DNA of 64,000 bases, from positions 186,001 to 250,000 of the forward strand of contig JARVKI010000013.1 of the NCBI GenBank assembly GCA_036674765.1, given 5' to 3'. The notes below the pieces were generated by a model that saw only the letters and a program-made list of their open reading frames with translations, had not been told where the DNA came from and searched no databases. Numbering within the stretch: the stretch's first letter is position 1; each line of letters opens with the position of its first letter. The DNA is from Seiridium cupressi. Its lineage: Eukaryota > Ascomycota > Sordariomycetes > Amphisphaeriales > Sporocadaceae. Of the stretch, positions 1 through 11,729 are shown one piece after another. Both the position numbers and the translations under genes were made by a program.

Positions 1-1715
1 CCAGCAACTAATAGAGTTTCGGGGAAAGATTAGGAAGTCATGTATACCTTCTTAAGGTAGCTACTCTCGACCATCTGGTCAAACATCTTCTCTCTGCTCT
101 TGCCGAATGTCGCATCCTGAAGTTGAATACCAATTGGCTTAGTTGGGTGATTCCAACTCTGCCAACACAGTGCCTCCAGAGACGTTTAGCCCCATTTTTT
201 AAGACCAGCAGTTCGATCCCGTGAATATTCCCATCTTCGTTTTGATTTTTTCTCCCTCCTTCCCTTTTAGGTCACCATAAATAAGTAAGATGAAAGGTCC
301 ATTATGAACTATTTTTGCTACATCCTTCGACGTTCCTGGAGAAGCGGGTTATCTTATTTTTCTGTGTATCTAAGACACCCTCAATTTTAGTACTTGGGAG
401 TCAATCCCTCGTGGAGTCCCGTGGAATTCTTCATAAAAATACGGTTCTCTCACTCTGAGTCCGTAGACCAGACTGAAAGGCATCTGGACCATGATAATTC
501 GAATTAGATTTGTGGCGTACACTCACAGCGCCTGCCCCGCCCGGTGCTTGTCAGATTTCTACGAATAACAGAGCCTCACTGCTGCCGCCAAAACATCCCG
601 CCGGGATATACGGCATCCAGTACCGTACTCGGGGCGCCCCCGATCAATCAATGTACAATCACATTGTGCGGTAAGCATCAGTACTGGTACCGTGGCTAGC
701 AGGATCCGTTTTCGACGAGCAGGCCGTCGCCTGCAGTTCGGCGTCTGCTTTTCAACCTAGCGAGTAATCCGGATAAAATCACAGCGGCTCAATCCACCGT
801 TTAAGGATAGTTAGAGCAAATGGCTGAAAATGGCGATTCAAAGCTGGAGTTCTGAGCTAACTTGCAGACTTCAGCAACAAGCTAGTGGCATTTGCAGCTT
901 TAGACCATTCACAATGCATATAAGATCGCCGCGCAAAATATACCAAAAGCTCAACAGCAGAACAAATAATTGGTGGCCAACCCAGAGGCTAAAAATTATT
1001 CCAGGTGCTTGTTGGTAGCAGATTGAGAAAGCAGCCGACCTAACCTCGTCATGAACCTGGCGGGCTTGGGGACATGGTAGACAAGCAATGGGACAATAGC
1101 AAGGTCGGTCTGCTCCCCGATCGAATCATTGAGACCATACACAGTCCAAGCCCAGTACACAACCTGTTCCTTCAAACGCGAGCAATGCGTGAATACGCTA
1201 TTCGGAAGGCACTGACGCTTTCTGTCCTGCTCTACATCGGACATAAAGGTTTTGAGTAGAGCAATGGGTTGGTTCCAAAAGGGCAGAAACCTCTAATTGC
1301 AAGGAGTGCGGGGTCTAGTGTGAGGTGAGGCGATGGAATCCAGCTTACCCGACTATAACATAGGAACTCCATGAAGGTACTCGGGGCTAGACGTAAAGCA
1401 TAGTCGGAGTGGCAGATAAAATCAGGCGTTGGCCTGAAATATGCTAGCAAAGCAAAAAATGATAGCTAGCGAAAGTAATTTTTCATATTTTCCGCTTTAT
1501 GGTCGTCTGTTTGCTTGGAAACAAACAAAGCACATTACGAAATAGCTTAATGCCCCCTTTACTCGTGGCCATGCATAACGGCTCAACCCAGCTCGGTAAC
1601 ATTGGTCTAATAGCTTTTTTGAGCTATGTATTCTCTTCTTCTCCAGTCGTATCGTGTGTGTACAACCACATGCTCGAAAACGGCAATGCGGCAATACCAT
1701 TGAATGCGATTCGCT
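1..1715. other. intergenic, no supported gene
   Basis: No convincing coding region. On the minus strand, positions 30-182 hold an open frame of about 50 codons with protein-like composition (it includes HPTKPIGIQLQDATFGKS) ending in TAA at 30-32, but it has no start, and an in-frame stop lies just upstream. It could be the last exon or a remnant of a gene; I do not recognise it. The rest shows only short unrelated frames. Confidence 0.4.
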
Positions 1716-3410
1716 CTATGGATCCCTGGCTTCGTCTATGTCAGAAACAAATTCTCCCGAAGTGGTCCTGTAAAGACGCGGTCGACCAAAGCGGCCAATC
1801 TTGGGATATAGATTATGCATCCGGCGAAGTCCACCGAACGCTGCTTGAAGGTTGCGGAGGTCCTCCATCAGGGCTGGGAAGAGGGTTGGAGGATCATCTG
1901 GCCCAAGATGGATACACGAAAGATACATCTCTGCAAGCATGGGATCAAGAGACAGACGAGGATGTACTGACAATAAGTCTATGGTCAAGGGTTCCTCCCC
2001 AAGAAGATGATGGACCACGGTTCCTGATGATTGGCTTGGTTGGCCATCGTCGCCAGTCTTGACGAGCACACCATCACGCTCGACAGTCCAGTTGGTGATG
2101 TTGCTGCGCTCAAGGAAGTCCACTGCCATGTTCCAACTCTCCTTATCCGCTGCGTCGCCGCTTTCGAAGATTTTTAGAGTACCCCAGTTGCCTTGTGGTT
2201 CGGCCTGTGTGAGTTCGGCGAAGAGATGGCTGTATGCCGTGTTTCGCTCCATCCACAGATCGGCCATGTCAATGTTCTTCATCGCTTTCTGGTCCTGTAA
2301 TATCTGATTGGACGGACGCGGTGTGAGTTGTACGAACAGCCTATCCAGCCTGGGTAGATTCGATAGGAGAGTATGGACATGCGACGCAAGCGGAAAGACA
2401 GCAATGTAGTTGAAATCCATCACGGTTGGTGGCAGAAGCGCTTGGTTGTTCGGATACTCCCCAGTCCCCAACAGTGCACTGAGCATCGAGGGAGCCTGAC
2501 GAAGGAAGAATTCGTAGGTCTGGTACGCGCGGATCGACGAACCTTCATTCAGTAAGACCGAAGTCCACGGCCGAAGTGTGAAAATGGGGCTGGCCGGGGC
2601 AGCCACAGACTGGAAGGACCCACGACCATTTCGAGGCAATGCGATGGTTCCTCTATCCAATGCCTCCTTCCAATCCAAGTGCCTACGCTTTGGTGATCCT
2701 TTCCTCACCGAGGAGCCGTCTTCATCACCACTTGGAGAGGAGGACGGAGATCGTGGGGGCGTCGAAGTGGTGCACGCTGAAGGTCTCGCTCTTTCCCTCT
2801 TTTCCACACGCGTGGGTCGTGCCAGTGAGAGAATATGATACGGGATATCAAAAGACCAAGCGTCGGTCAAGAAGAGCATCCGATTCATTAGAGCCGCAAG
2901 GGTAGCTGGCGGGGCAATAATGGTGAATCTCAGAGGATCGATGACGGAGAAGAGCCGACCCCAAAGCCATTTAAGATCCGCAGGCCGCATCTGACGATGA
3001 AGCTGGCTTTCCTCGACCTCGTCAGCCGCGAACTCAACCATCAAAGTAAATGTTGTGACATAGTAATCCAGATTGTTGGCCAGCAGAAATTGAAGCATGG
3101 GGACCGGTCTGAGACTGAAGACTTTCAAGGAGGTTATTTGAGGTCGCCATATGACATTCCGGAAAAGGCTTGGCAGGACGATGGTGCGCCATCGCTTGCT
3201 AACGCACGAGATAGACTTGAGGTCTGCTGAAGTTGGGCTGTGAGGAGCGCTATCAAACGTGCTTTTCCCATCGTCGGTGTTCCTCCGAAGCATGTCCTGG
3301 TGAGGTTGTTCATGCAGTAATGTCTCTGATGGTGCTGCACGAGAGAGGTAGTCGAAGACCTCGGAGAGGATCTCGGGTGGGAGATCCTCGATGGAGGCTG
3401 ACGTGATCAT
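1716..3410 (-). CDS. F-box domain protein
   Basis: Single-exon frame of 564 residues starting MITSAS. Residues about 7-90 form an F-box: LPPEILSEVFDYL, then a Ser/Thr-rich insert, then LKSISCVSKRWRTIVLPSLFRNV, the usual second half of the motif. F-box proteins bind Skp1 and act as substrate receptors of SCF ubiquitin ligases; the substrate cannot be told. The rest has no repeats I recognise (no WD40 or clear leucine-rich repeats); a low-complexity Ser/Arg/Pro stretch lies near residues 205-240. The first ATG is taken because it places the F-box at the N terminus, as in most fungal members. No sign of damage. The F-box call is firm, the rest is unknown. Confidence 0.85.
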   Translation of the reverse strand: MITSASIEDLPPEILSEVFDYLSRAAPSETLLHEQPHQDMLRRNTDDGKSTFDSAPHSPTSADLKSISCVSKRWRTIVLPSLFRNVIWRPQITSLKVFSLRPVPMLQFLLANNLDYYVTTFTLMVEFAADEVEESQLHRQMRPADLKWLWGRLFSVIDPLRFTIIAPPATLAALMNRMLFLTDAWSFDIPYHILSLARPTRVEKRERARPSACTTSTPPRSPSSSPSGDEDGSSVRKGSPKRRHLDWKEALDRGTIALPRNGRGSFQSVAAPASPIFTLRPWTSVLLNEGSSIRAYQTYEFFLRQAPSMLSALLGTGEYPNNQALLPPTVMDFNYIAVFPLASHVHTLLSNLPRLDRLFVQLTPRPSNQILQDQKAMKNIDMADLWMERNTAYSHLFAELTQAEPQGNWGTLKIFESGDAADKESWNMAVDFLERSNITNWTVERDGVLVKTGDDGQPSQSSGTVVHHLLGEEPLTIDLLSVHPRLSLDPMLAEMYLSCIHLGPDDPPTLFPALMEDLRNLQAAFGGLRRMHNLYPKIGRFGRPRLYRTTSGEFVSDIDEARDP

Positions 3411-4676
3411 GGCCGAACTTGCAGCACAGAGACTGGAGTAACGCGTGTCGTCGCAGTATTTCGAACACGGCGGGTGAGAGCAAGCGGCTGCTTATAAACC
3501 TAACGCGTGTGATGATGCAGCGACGACGATGACGCGTGAAATTGAACCGACGTCAATGCTGTGCTGACAAGGAATGCATGTCCAAATCAGGAGGCGGGGT
3601 ACGTACAGATAGTGAGTGGTTCAGTGCACTCCACTAGCTCCGGCCCCTACAGTACTGTAACAACTTAGAATGGCCCTTCGACTTAATGTATTTAAACTGA
3701 ACGAGTGACTACATTGAACTTGGCTGCCCAAAACTGCCTGTAGTTAGATTGCCTTATTTTTTTTTCTATGGTTTCATGTTATCTTACTCATTCGTCGCTA
3801 CCCTCGTGTTTTTTTGTGTGTACGGCATGTAGCAACTTCTCTGCAGCAACCATCTTTTTTTATAGTGTGTATCATATCTGTTAGTAACGTCAAATGGAAA
3901 CGAAGCAATATGCTCCTTGTGCGATAAGCCCGATAGGCGAACATAGCAAGTCGCCAGTTCAATTGCCTGCAAGTGCTACACGACCACTAATCGCATGACA
4001 CAACCATCACAGCTTTGTAAGAGCAACAGGAAATACCTGTAAGCACTCCAAAGGAAGTATGATGCCAAAATCTAGAGCTAAACTACATGTAGCGAGTTAC
4101 CTTTCAAATATCAGCTGGTGAGCCGCATACCGGAATTATGTAGATACTTTCCTATCACTTTCCATCAGCCGTGCATTCGACTACCCTCCCAATGCACATT
4201 CAAGTCGCTGCAACCTCTTTATGACATTCTCTATGACATGCGCGCCAACCCCGAGGCAGAAGATGTCAGCCCTTACCAATGGCGGGGATATGCGGGGTGG
4301 CAGCCAATCGCCAATGGGGTTTGGGGATGGTGAACAGCGCCATCGCCCGGAGGCCTTCGCTGAAGATCTAGAAATAAACTTATAACAGGGATGCTCACCA
4401 ATCATAGATCTCGTCGCGTTCGGTACTGCGTAGTGATGGGGCCTAGTCAAACATAGTTCAAGCAACTATGCTTGGTTTCATTGCCGATACCCCTCAGTGG
4501 GACAACCGGCGGGACAATCGGTGACAGTGATAATGATTAATCATTTATAAACTGGAAGCTGGAACTTCGAGCCAAAGAGCAGCCCTCCATCTGACACTCC
4601 TTTTCTTTCCTGCAAACACCCAGTCACAAATTGCAGTCAATTCTTTACTCAAAAACTTTCTCGGTTATCAGAAACC
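3411..4676. other. intergenic between divergent genes
   Basis: Shared upstream region of the minus-strand F-box gene and the plus-strand methyltransferase-like gene. It contains T-rich runs near 3757-3820 and no coding region that I can support. The last 100 bases before 4677 are pyrimidine/A-rich, as in many fungal leaders. Confidence 0.5.
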
Positions 4677-5991
4677 ATGGCTTCGAATAAGCAAAGACCC
4701 CCTTTTCGCGCAGAGCACCTAGGCTCCTTGCTCAGACCCAAGGATTTGACTGAGAAACGTATCCAGCTTGACGAGGCCAAGGCTTTGGAGATTGTCCAAG
4801 ACCAAGAACTCCATGCCATTGAAGACAGAGCCATCAAGGAGATCGTCAAAACTCAACTCGATCTTGGGTTCCATGCCATCAATGATGGGGAATATCGACG
4901 GCATCAGTTCTGGGGCACTTTCTTTCCAAACCTTCAGGGTTTCGAAGAGATCAGTCCGGACTGGGATATGTTTAGGCTTTATGTCCCTGACACAGCAGCA
5001 TTCAGTAACTTTTGCGCCACACTCCTAGCTTAGTATTTTTGCTAAATATTTCCAATAGCTGAAGCTGGCCACAAACCAGGGGAGTCCATTGTCTGCACAG
5101 GGAAGATAAAGCACGTCGGCAGCTCTTATATCAAAGATTGGGAATTCTTGAAGGCATTGGTTCCTGCGGACAGGGTCAAGGAACTGAAGATCACCTTGGC
5201 TGCTCCTGAGTGGTACCATCTTCGTTACAAGAAAGGCAAAGCATACCCGTCGGATGTATACGCTACCGATGCGGAGTACTTTGCGGATATTGCGGCTGCA
5301 TACAGAACCGAGTTGCAGATTCTCTACGATGCTGGCTGTCGCAATGTCACGATTGACGACCCTAACTTGGCCTGTAAATATCGAACCGAGGTCAAACAGT
5401 GTTGGGATAATTGCTGACGTTGTTGTAGACTTTTGCTCTGAGAAGATGCTAGCAGGGTTCAAAGAAGACGGTGAAGACTCGGAAGCTCTTCTTGATTCTT
5501 ACATCAAGCTATACAACGATTGTCTCAGGTCGCGTCCAGAGGATTTACACGTAGGCATTCATCTCTGCCGTGGTAACTTTGCCTACAGCAAGCATTTCTC
5601 AGAGGGTGGATACGATAGGATCGCCAGCAAGCTATTTCGCGACATCAACGCCGACACGTACTTCCTGGAGTACGACACAGACCGTGCTGGAACATTCGAG
5701 CCCCTCAAGGAGTTGCCCCCTCACAAGAACGTCATTCTTGGTGTCATCACTAGCAAGTTCCCTCAACTAGAGAACGTCAATGAGCTCAAGGAACGCGTCT
5801 ACCAAGCTGCTGATGTTATTGCTCAAGGCGCTGGTCAATCGCGCGAAGAAGCGTTAAAAAGGGTGGGCGTCAGTCCTCAGTGCGGCTTTGCTAGCCATCA
5901 CCTCGGCAACTCTGTTACCCATGATGACATGGTCGCCAAGCTAAAGTTAGTGAGGGAACTGGCCAATTCCATCTGGCCAGGCGAGCCGTGA
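4677..5991 (+). CDS. MetE C-terminal-like (UROD/MetE fold) methyltransferase-like protein
   Basis: Three exons, 4677-5004, 5059-5373 and 5429-5991, give 401 residues; both introns have GT..AG ends and keep phase. The protein starts with the family hallmark FRAEHLGSLLRPKDL (residues 9-23). It continues with a DGEYRR motif, the TIDDPNLA segment before the second intron, the HLCRGN segment and a C-terminal PQCGFA motif. In cobalamin-independent methionine synthases the His and Cys of such segments bind zinc. At about 400 residues it equals only the C-terminal catalytic half of MetE and resembles bacterial YxjG/YxjH-type proteins and their fungal homologues, whose substrate is poorly defined. It is therefore probably not the housekeeping methionine synthase. 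Expected location is the cytosol. The fold is firm, the reaction is inferred. Confidence 0.85.
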
Positions 5992-7945
5992 AGATCCATA
6001 CCAAAAGTAGTGGAAAGTGCAAGGGGAACTACGCATGTGGACCGTCAACTCGCTGATGGGCTAGCGCTTTAGGAATGCCAACACCCCTATCTCATTCACA
6101 AGAAACAAGGTATATTGATGGGGTATATGAAGTACAGTAAAGTAGCCGCTCGATGTTACTTTGCTCCGTTCTTTATATCGATCATAAATAAATATCCCTT
6201 CTGAAGAAAAAGAAGAAAAGAAGCAAGAAAATAAAACGAGAAGGGGAAGAAAACCGCTCAAATAATGGTCATTGCTACTCGGAATAGTTCAGCTCCGCTA
6301 AAAACCACGTGAGCTAGTTACTATTCAGTCTAGCCAGCCAGCCATGAGAGCATACGGACTGTCCTCGAGTGTACTAGTGTTCTTCTCACATCATTTGACC
6401 ATTCCATCTTATGACATTGCCTCTACTCTTAATTTATAGTGCTGTCACTCCTGTTACCTCGCGTCCTATCCCCTGACTACTGTATTATCGATTTTCAGGG
6501 CACTGTATCAAATAATCGGCCTAATCAAGCATGAATCACAGCTCAAGGAACAAGAAAGAACAATATATCACTACGGGGAAGCTCTCATAGACAAGACACA
6601 GTTTGAGAGAGTCTGCCCAAAGTTTTATTGACTTGCCCTCGTAAACACTGAATCCCCTTCAGAAAATACTGTGCGGCCATCGAGTCCTCTCGGCAGTAGT
6701 AAGGCACTCTTGAGCGAAAGCGCAACTTGTTCATCGGCGAACATCTCTGAGAGGCGATGCCTGGTTCAACCAGACCCATCGGCCTTCACATTATGGTTAC
6801 GTGACAAGCTAAAGCGTAAATCGTCTAGATTACAGTGGCAGTTCTCACAAAAAACAAGTACTCGACCAGAAGTGACCATAATATCAAGCTAGTGTGACAA
6901 GAGTCATGAAGCTGCTTATGTGAGAGCGGATTGACCAGGGTTCGTTTTGCCAACAGTAGCTACACTAGAGACTATTCTACCCATGTCGTGAGTGTAGCCC
7001 AATAGGTAGTGTTCTTTCGAACAGAAAAGGCTGGCATAAAATCCTTTGCCGAGTAAATGAGGGCCATTGAATGAACTGCCGTCATATTTGGTGGTAGTAC
7101 CCATGCCTAACCGTCATTTTGACCTTGTTCCGGAAGCAAGTAGTCTTACTTCCTAGGTGGTTGTTGTGTCTAGAATCATGAAGACAAATTTCATGCCTCC
7201 ATTGGTACGTTAAATATTTTATCTCTATATGGCCATTGAACAAAGCCAAAAGACCCTTGTATATTGACTTGGTCTCGCAGATAGCTATCCAATAATGTTG
7301 AAATATATACATTGAAGATACCACACCTTGCACCGGGACCGATCCTATTCGCAAATGCATTTAGGTCTGCTCAACACACAAAGGTTCGAACCTTGGTTTT
7401 TCAGTGACACGACGTAATTCACATCCAATCATGGCGGGTTGGGTGACATGTGGCGTTTTGTGTTGCACGAATAACTGCGATCAGGATAGACCAGTTACTC
7501 TTGTCTCAAGGTTGAGTCACTAAACTAACCCCACGCTTATGTCGTAGGAGGGAATAGTCCCCCCATCACATACGGTCACTGCAGCTGACCCGTTTCGGAT
7601 TGCTGATGGCCACGATATGAGAGGCGGCCGACCCCCTTGTCGGATACCTCACGATCCAGGTGGGTGGCTTGCGGGGTTCACATGGTATCAGGAATGAGGT
7701 TGGAGATTAGATACGTCAGAGTTTTTCTAAATACATATAATTATTCCATTCATGCGATGGGGGGGAATTTGTATTTTGTCGATGAAATAATGCTTGTCAT
7801 AGAAATCAACTCGTCTATAATCGATCTGTCAAACCAGATAGATATATTAGTGGACTATAATCGGGTCCACTTCAATCTCCTGATTGCTTCACACACTCGC
7901 CAGAGCTCAACAAAAACGGTTACTCATGAATTAAAAGATTCCAAT
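5992..7945. other. intergenic, about 2 kb
   Basis: No gene supported. The stretch just after the methyltransferase-like gene is A/T-rich with purine tracts near 6203-6250. Several short frames occur on both strands, but none has family-like sequence or plausible splice partners. Confidence 0.5.
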
Positions 7946-8550
7946 ATGGATTCTCAGATCGAATTCATTGCTCCTGGTAGTATTCTCTCTTGGACTAACC
8001 TTGGCCGTCTAGCTGGCCTCTGGATCATCTACGGTATAATCCGCGCCCTATACAATGTTTCGCCTCTGCATCCTCTCAGCCACATTCCTGGGCCAAAAGT
8101 CGCAGCCGCAACATTCTTATACGAAGGTTGGTATGATCTGATTCAGGGTGGGAGATACACTCGTGAGATCAAACGGATGCATGAGTTGTATGGTGAGTTC
8201 TCTTCGTGCTGCGCACCATCGTGCATCACTCATTGCTCTATCTCTCAGGCCCCGTCGTGCGAATCAACCCTGAGGAGCTTCACTTCGATGATATAAACTC
8301 CCACACATTCAAGCCGGAGCAATGGATTGATGCAGTCAGTGTCACCACAGCGCACTCTTGTTTACTACTAATCCCCAAGCACAGCTTGGCATATTGCAAC
8401 GTGTTCCTCGCCTTAACCGCTTTGACCTTACGCGTTTTTCCACGTGCACGGTTGTACGATACGAGTGCCGACGACGTGACATATGATCACGACCTGCTTG
8501 CCCCTCAACCCAAAAAGGGGAGCAAGGGGGTGAGGATTCAGGTATTGTAG
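7946..8550 (+). pseudogene. cytochrome P450 with the core deleted, frame kept
   Basis: Two exons, 7946-8192 and 8249-8550 (phase-correct GTGAGT..CTCAG intron), give 182 residues against about 500 for a P450. Residues 1-98 are a normal N terminus: membrane segment (near LAGLWIIYGIIRALY), proline hinge PLSHIPGPK, and YGPVVRINPEELHFDD. The sequence then jumps to the PERW region (TFKPEQW) and to the C terminus (LALTALTLRVFPRARLYD, then DVTYDHD and KGSKGVR). Helices B to K, including the oxygen-binding AGxxT and the ExxR, are absent. The haem loop is broken: a Cys remains in AHSCL but FxxGxRxC is not recognisable. The style resembles trichodiene-oxygenase-like (CYP58-type) enzymes. It cannot be a working monooxygenase; relic is the simplest reading, a membrane-bound small protein the less likely one. 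Confidence 0.75.
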
Positions 8551-9255
8551 GACACCACCATTGATGTCAGCTCTACTGTCCTCCATATGGTCTTCGACAG
8601 CGTCAATAGTTCTGCTTTCTTTGCCTCTCGATTGTGTAAGCTGGACCTCAATAGAGTGGATCTGTTATCAGCCAAACCTTGCATCAAGAGCAGAAGTTGT
8701 CGATGCGCCAGTACAAGGATAGAGGAACGAAGGAGTAGCAGATAACTACAAAGCTTGATCAGTCTCGACGAGCCACGGTTACCGCTGAATCACTGTAAAA
8801 AGGAATCCGTGTAGATATGACTTGCTCTCATGCATGTACTTCAAGTGAGCGAGGAGTGCAAATGGTCGGTGTGGGATGGTCGGTGAGGTGTTGGCGCCAT
8901 GATTTACGCAAGCTTATCATCCCCTGGAATTCTAGTGGCTCACTCGCTGAGACATGATCGCTGCAGTCCCACGCAGTCTAGATTCCGGGGTCCCGAGCTC
9001 TTGGCACTGATTCATACCCGCTGCGGGTTCCTGGCAGTGATCCACGCAGCCAACAGCCAGCAGCTAACAGCCAATCCAGCACACAGCCCCAGGCCCCGCA
9101 TCCAACAAGCAGGAGACCATCACGCCAGGGCGCACCTGCCCAATTCCCTAATTCAGCTTCATGGACAAGAAGCTGACTGCGTTTCCCCTTTGAGCACATA
9201 TACTGCTCCAAAGCAAAATCTACGTTTATATCACTATCTGCTTACCCGATACACA
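8551..9255. other. intergenic, upstream of metallophosphatase gene
   Basis: No gene supported. The frame of the next gene stays open upstream to about 8899, but the sequence there (CAGC-rich, 9040-9130) is not protein-like. The region probably holds promoter and leader. Confidence 0.5.
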
Positions 9256-11421
9256 ATGCCCGAGAGGTCCAAGCCACCTCCCGATGAGTCGGTCACGTAC
9301 AGTTCGGGGCCTCACGATGGCCCTCCAGACTTGAGATTGCTGCACTACAACGATGTCTACCACGTGGACGCTTCTTCAGCCGAGCCGGTTGGTGGTGCAG
9401 CCCGCTTCATGACACTGGTGAACTACTACCGTGAGGATCCAAAGTGGAAGGGTCAATCGGGGCTTGTCACGCTGTTTTCCGGCGATGCATACAACCCGAG
9501 TCTAGAGAGCTCCATAACAAAGGGTAAGTTCTGAATCGCCGTGGCGGGTAGACATGAGACACCGACGAGTAAAATGAGCATGTGATGGATCATGTTGCGA
9601 TCGTTGGCTGCGAAACAAGTTACAAGTGCTGACCGACTTTACAGGTGCTCACATGGTTCCAGTACTGAACAATATTGGTACCGATGCAGCCGCGCTTGGA
9701 GTACGCCTCCATAAACTCAAAAGTCCGAACGTATACTGACTGGCTTCCAGAACCACGATCTTGACTTTGGAGTACGCCAATTCAAAAACCTGGCGACCAA
9801 GTGTACGTTTCCATGGCTGATTGCCAACGTCCTGGACCCTGCATTGGGAGAATCCGTACCCATTGGAAATGCGAAGAAGACGCACATCATCACGTCTTCC
9901 AATGGAATCAAGATCGGGTTGATTGGGCTAGGCGAGCGCGAGTGGCTGGCAACCATTAATAGTCTTCCGCCAAACCTGATATACAGGTCCGCCACGGAGA
10001 CTGCCAAGGAACTGGTCCCCCAGTTGCGCGCACAAGGTGCTGAGATCATCATCGCGGTCACGCACATGCGTGAGCCGAATGACAACAAGCTGGCTGAGCA
10101 GACGGATGGCATCATCGACCTCATTCTTGGTGGGCACGATCACTACTATAACCATAGCTTGATCAAGGGCACACACGTCTTGCGATCTGGGTAGGTTGCG
10201 AATATGCTTGGTGTAAAGATCGAGTGACTAACAGGCTATAATAGGACTGATTTCAAGCAGCTGTCCTACATCGAGGCCAGGCGTCGAAATGATGGCTCAA
10301 AGAAATGGGACATTGACATTATCCGGCGAGATGTCACCTCTGCCATTGCGGAGCACCAGGAGACTGTAAAGTTGGTAGGCGGACTGACCGCCAGTCTGAA
10401 GGCAAAGCTTCAAAAGCCCATTGGCTTCACTGCTGCTCCTCTGGACGCTCGCTTCAGAACAGTGCGGCTCAAAGAAAGTAACATTGCCAATTGGGTCTGC
10501 GATATCATGCGTCACCACTACTCCGGCGACTGCTGCATCATGGCTTCGGGTACAATAAGAGGTGACCAAATCTACCCGCCCGGCCCAGTGTTACTGAAGG
10601 ATATCATGAACTGCTTTCCTTTCGAAGACCCAGTCGTGGTCATCAAAGTCACGGGTCAAGCAATATGGGATGCACTTGAAAATGGAGTATCACAATACCC
10701 TGCGCTCGAGGGACGATTCCCACAGGTCTCGAACATCAAATTCACCTTTGACGGCAGCAAGCCGACTGGATCCAGAATCCTCAAGGCCACAATCGGAGAT
10801 GGCCCTATCGACATGGAGAAGAAGTACGTTTTGGTCACGCGAGGATACATGGGCAGAGGAAAGGACGGCTTTGATTCGCTCTTGATACAGTCAGAGGGAG
10901 GCACAGCCGAAGAGATCGTATCGGAAGAGAACGGCATTCTCATATCCATGATGTTACGGCAATACTTCCTATCTCTCCGGGTGATGGGACAGTGGAAGAA
11001 CTGGGGAAATGCCATCAACAGACACTGGAAGACAGTCACCACGAAAGTCAGCGAGAAACATCCTCACTTCAAGCCCACACCAAATGCGACGCCCGTTACT
11101 CCTTCAGCAAGCAAGGGTCAGGACTGGGAGAGCTGGAGTCCTAAGAATATCCGATCGCGCAGGGCAAGCATCATGAGGCGGGAGGAAGAGAGCGACAGCG
11201 AAGACGACGAGGATGTCGAAGCTGAGAAGGATGTGGAAGCCGTAGACAAGGAGCTACAGATTATGCGAAGGGTGTTTGGCAAGTGGTCCCGCTTGGCGGG
11301 CGTCGACTGCAAGGCGGGAGACGAGCTACATGAGACCGACTTCGAGATTGGTTGGACAAAGGCGATTGCACCAAAGATCGAGGGCCGAATCACCCAAGTC
11401 GGGGGCGAGCCAACAAAATGA
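9256..11421 (+). CDS. 5'-nucleotidase-family metallophosphatase
   Basis: Four exons (9256-9523, 9645-9700, 9751-10190, 10245-11421) give 646 residues. The N-terminal half is a calcineurin-like metallophosphatase domain with its metal-binding blocks: HYNDVYHVD (30-38), FSGD (about 78), NHDLDFG (109-115), VTHM (about 211-214) and GGHDH (235-239). The C-terminal half is a 5'-nucleotidase substrate domain, with NWVCDIMRHHY and TGQAIWDALENG as recognisable segments. Such enzymes hydrolyse nucleotide monophosphates or related phosphoesters. No signal peptide or GPI tail is present, so a cytosolic enzyme is likely, unlike the secreted UshA/CD73 type. The C-terminal 150 residues carry an acidic stretch rich in Glu and Asp. 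The ATG is chosen because the upstream open frame has unlikely composition. The exact substrate is unknown. Confidence 0.88.
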
Positions 11422-11729
11422 AAGAGCCACGACACGAGGCGCCGTGCGGAAGTGAGAATCAATAACGGGCATATGATAGACCAATATGAAATAGAATGAT
11501 GGGAATAGCCTTGCATTCTCAAAGTCCCAGTAAACATATGAACCCGAGCTTGGCCTCAAGCGGAGCAATGGAGTGCTTCACACATCGTGAGACCCTCCGT
11601 GCAATGAATGATCGTCTTCCTCTCATCATACCACCCACCCACTTTGTATTTCGTACCGTCCATCTTACAGCTGATAAATTTCCCGGTCCCGATCTATCCA
11701 ATGCGATCCTCAAATCAACAGGCGTCTTG

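Noticed and set aside
1499..2062. Plus-strand 187-codon frame with ATG
   Set aside because: Overlaps the 3' half of the F-box gene on the other strand; no motif and unlikely composition.
7384..7396. GGTTCGAACC, like a tRNA B box
   Set aside because: No A box at the right distance and no cloverleaf can be drawn around it.
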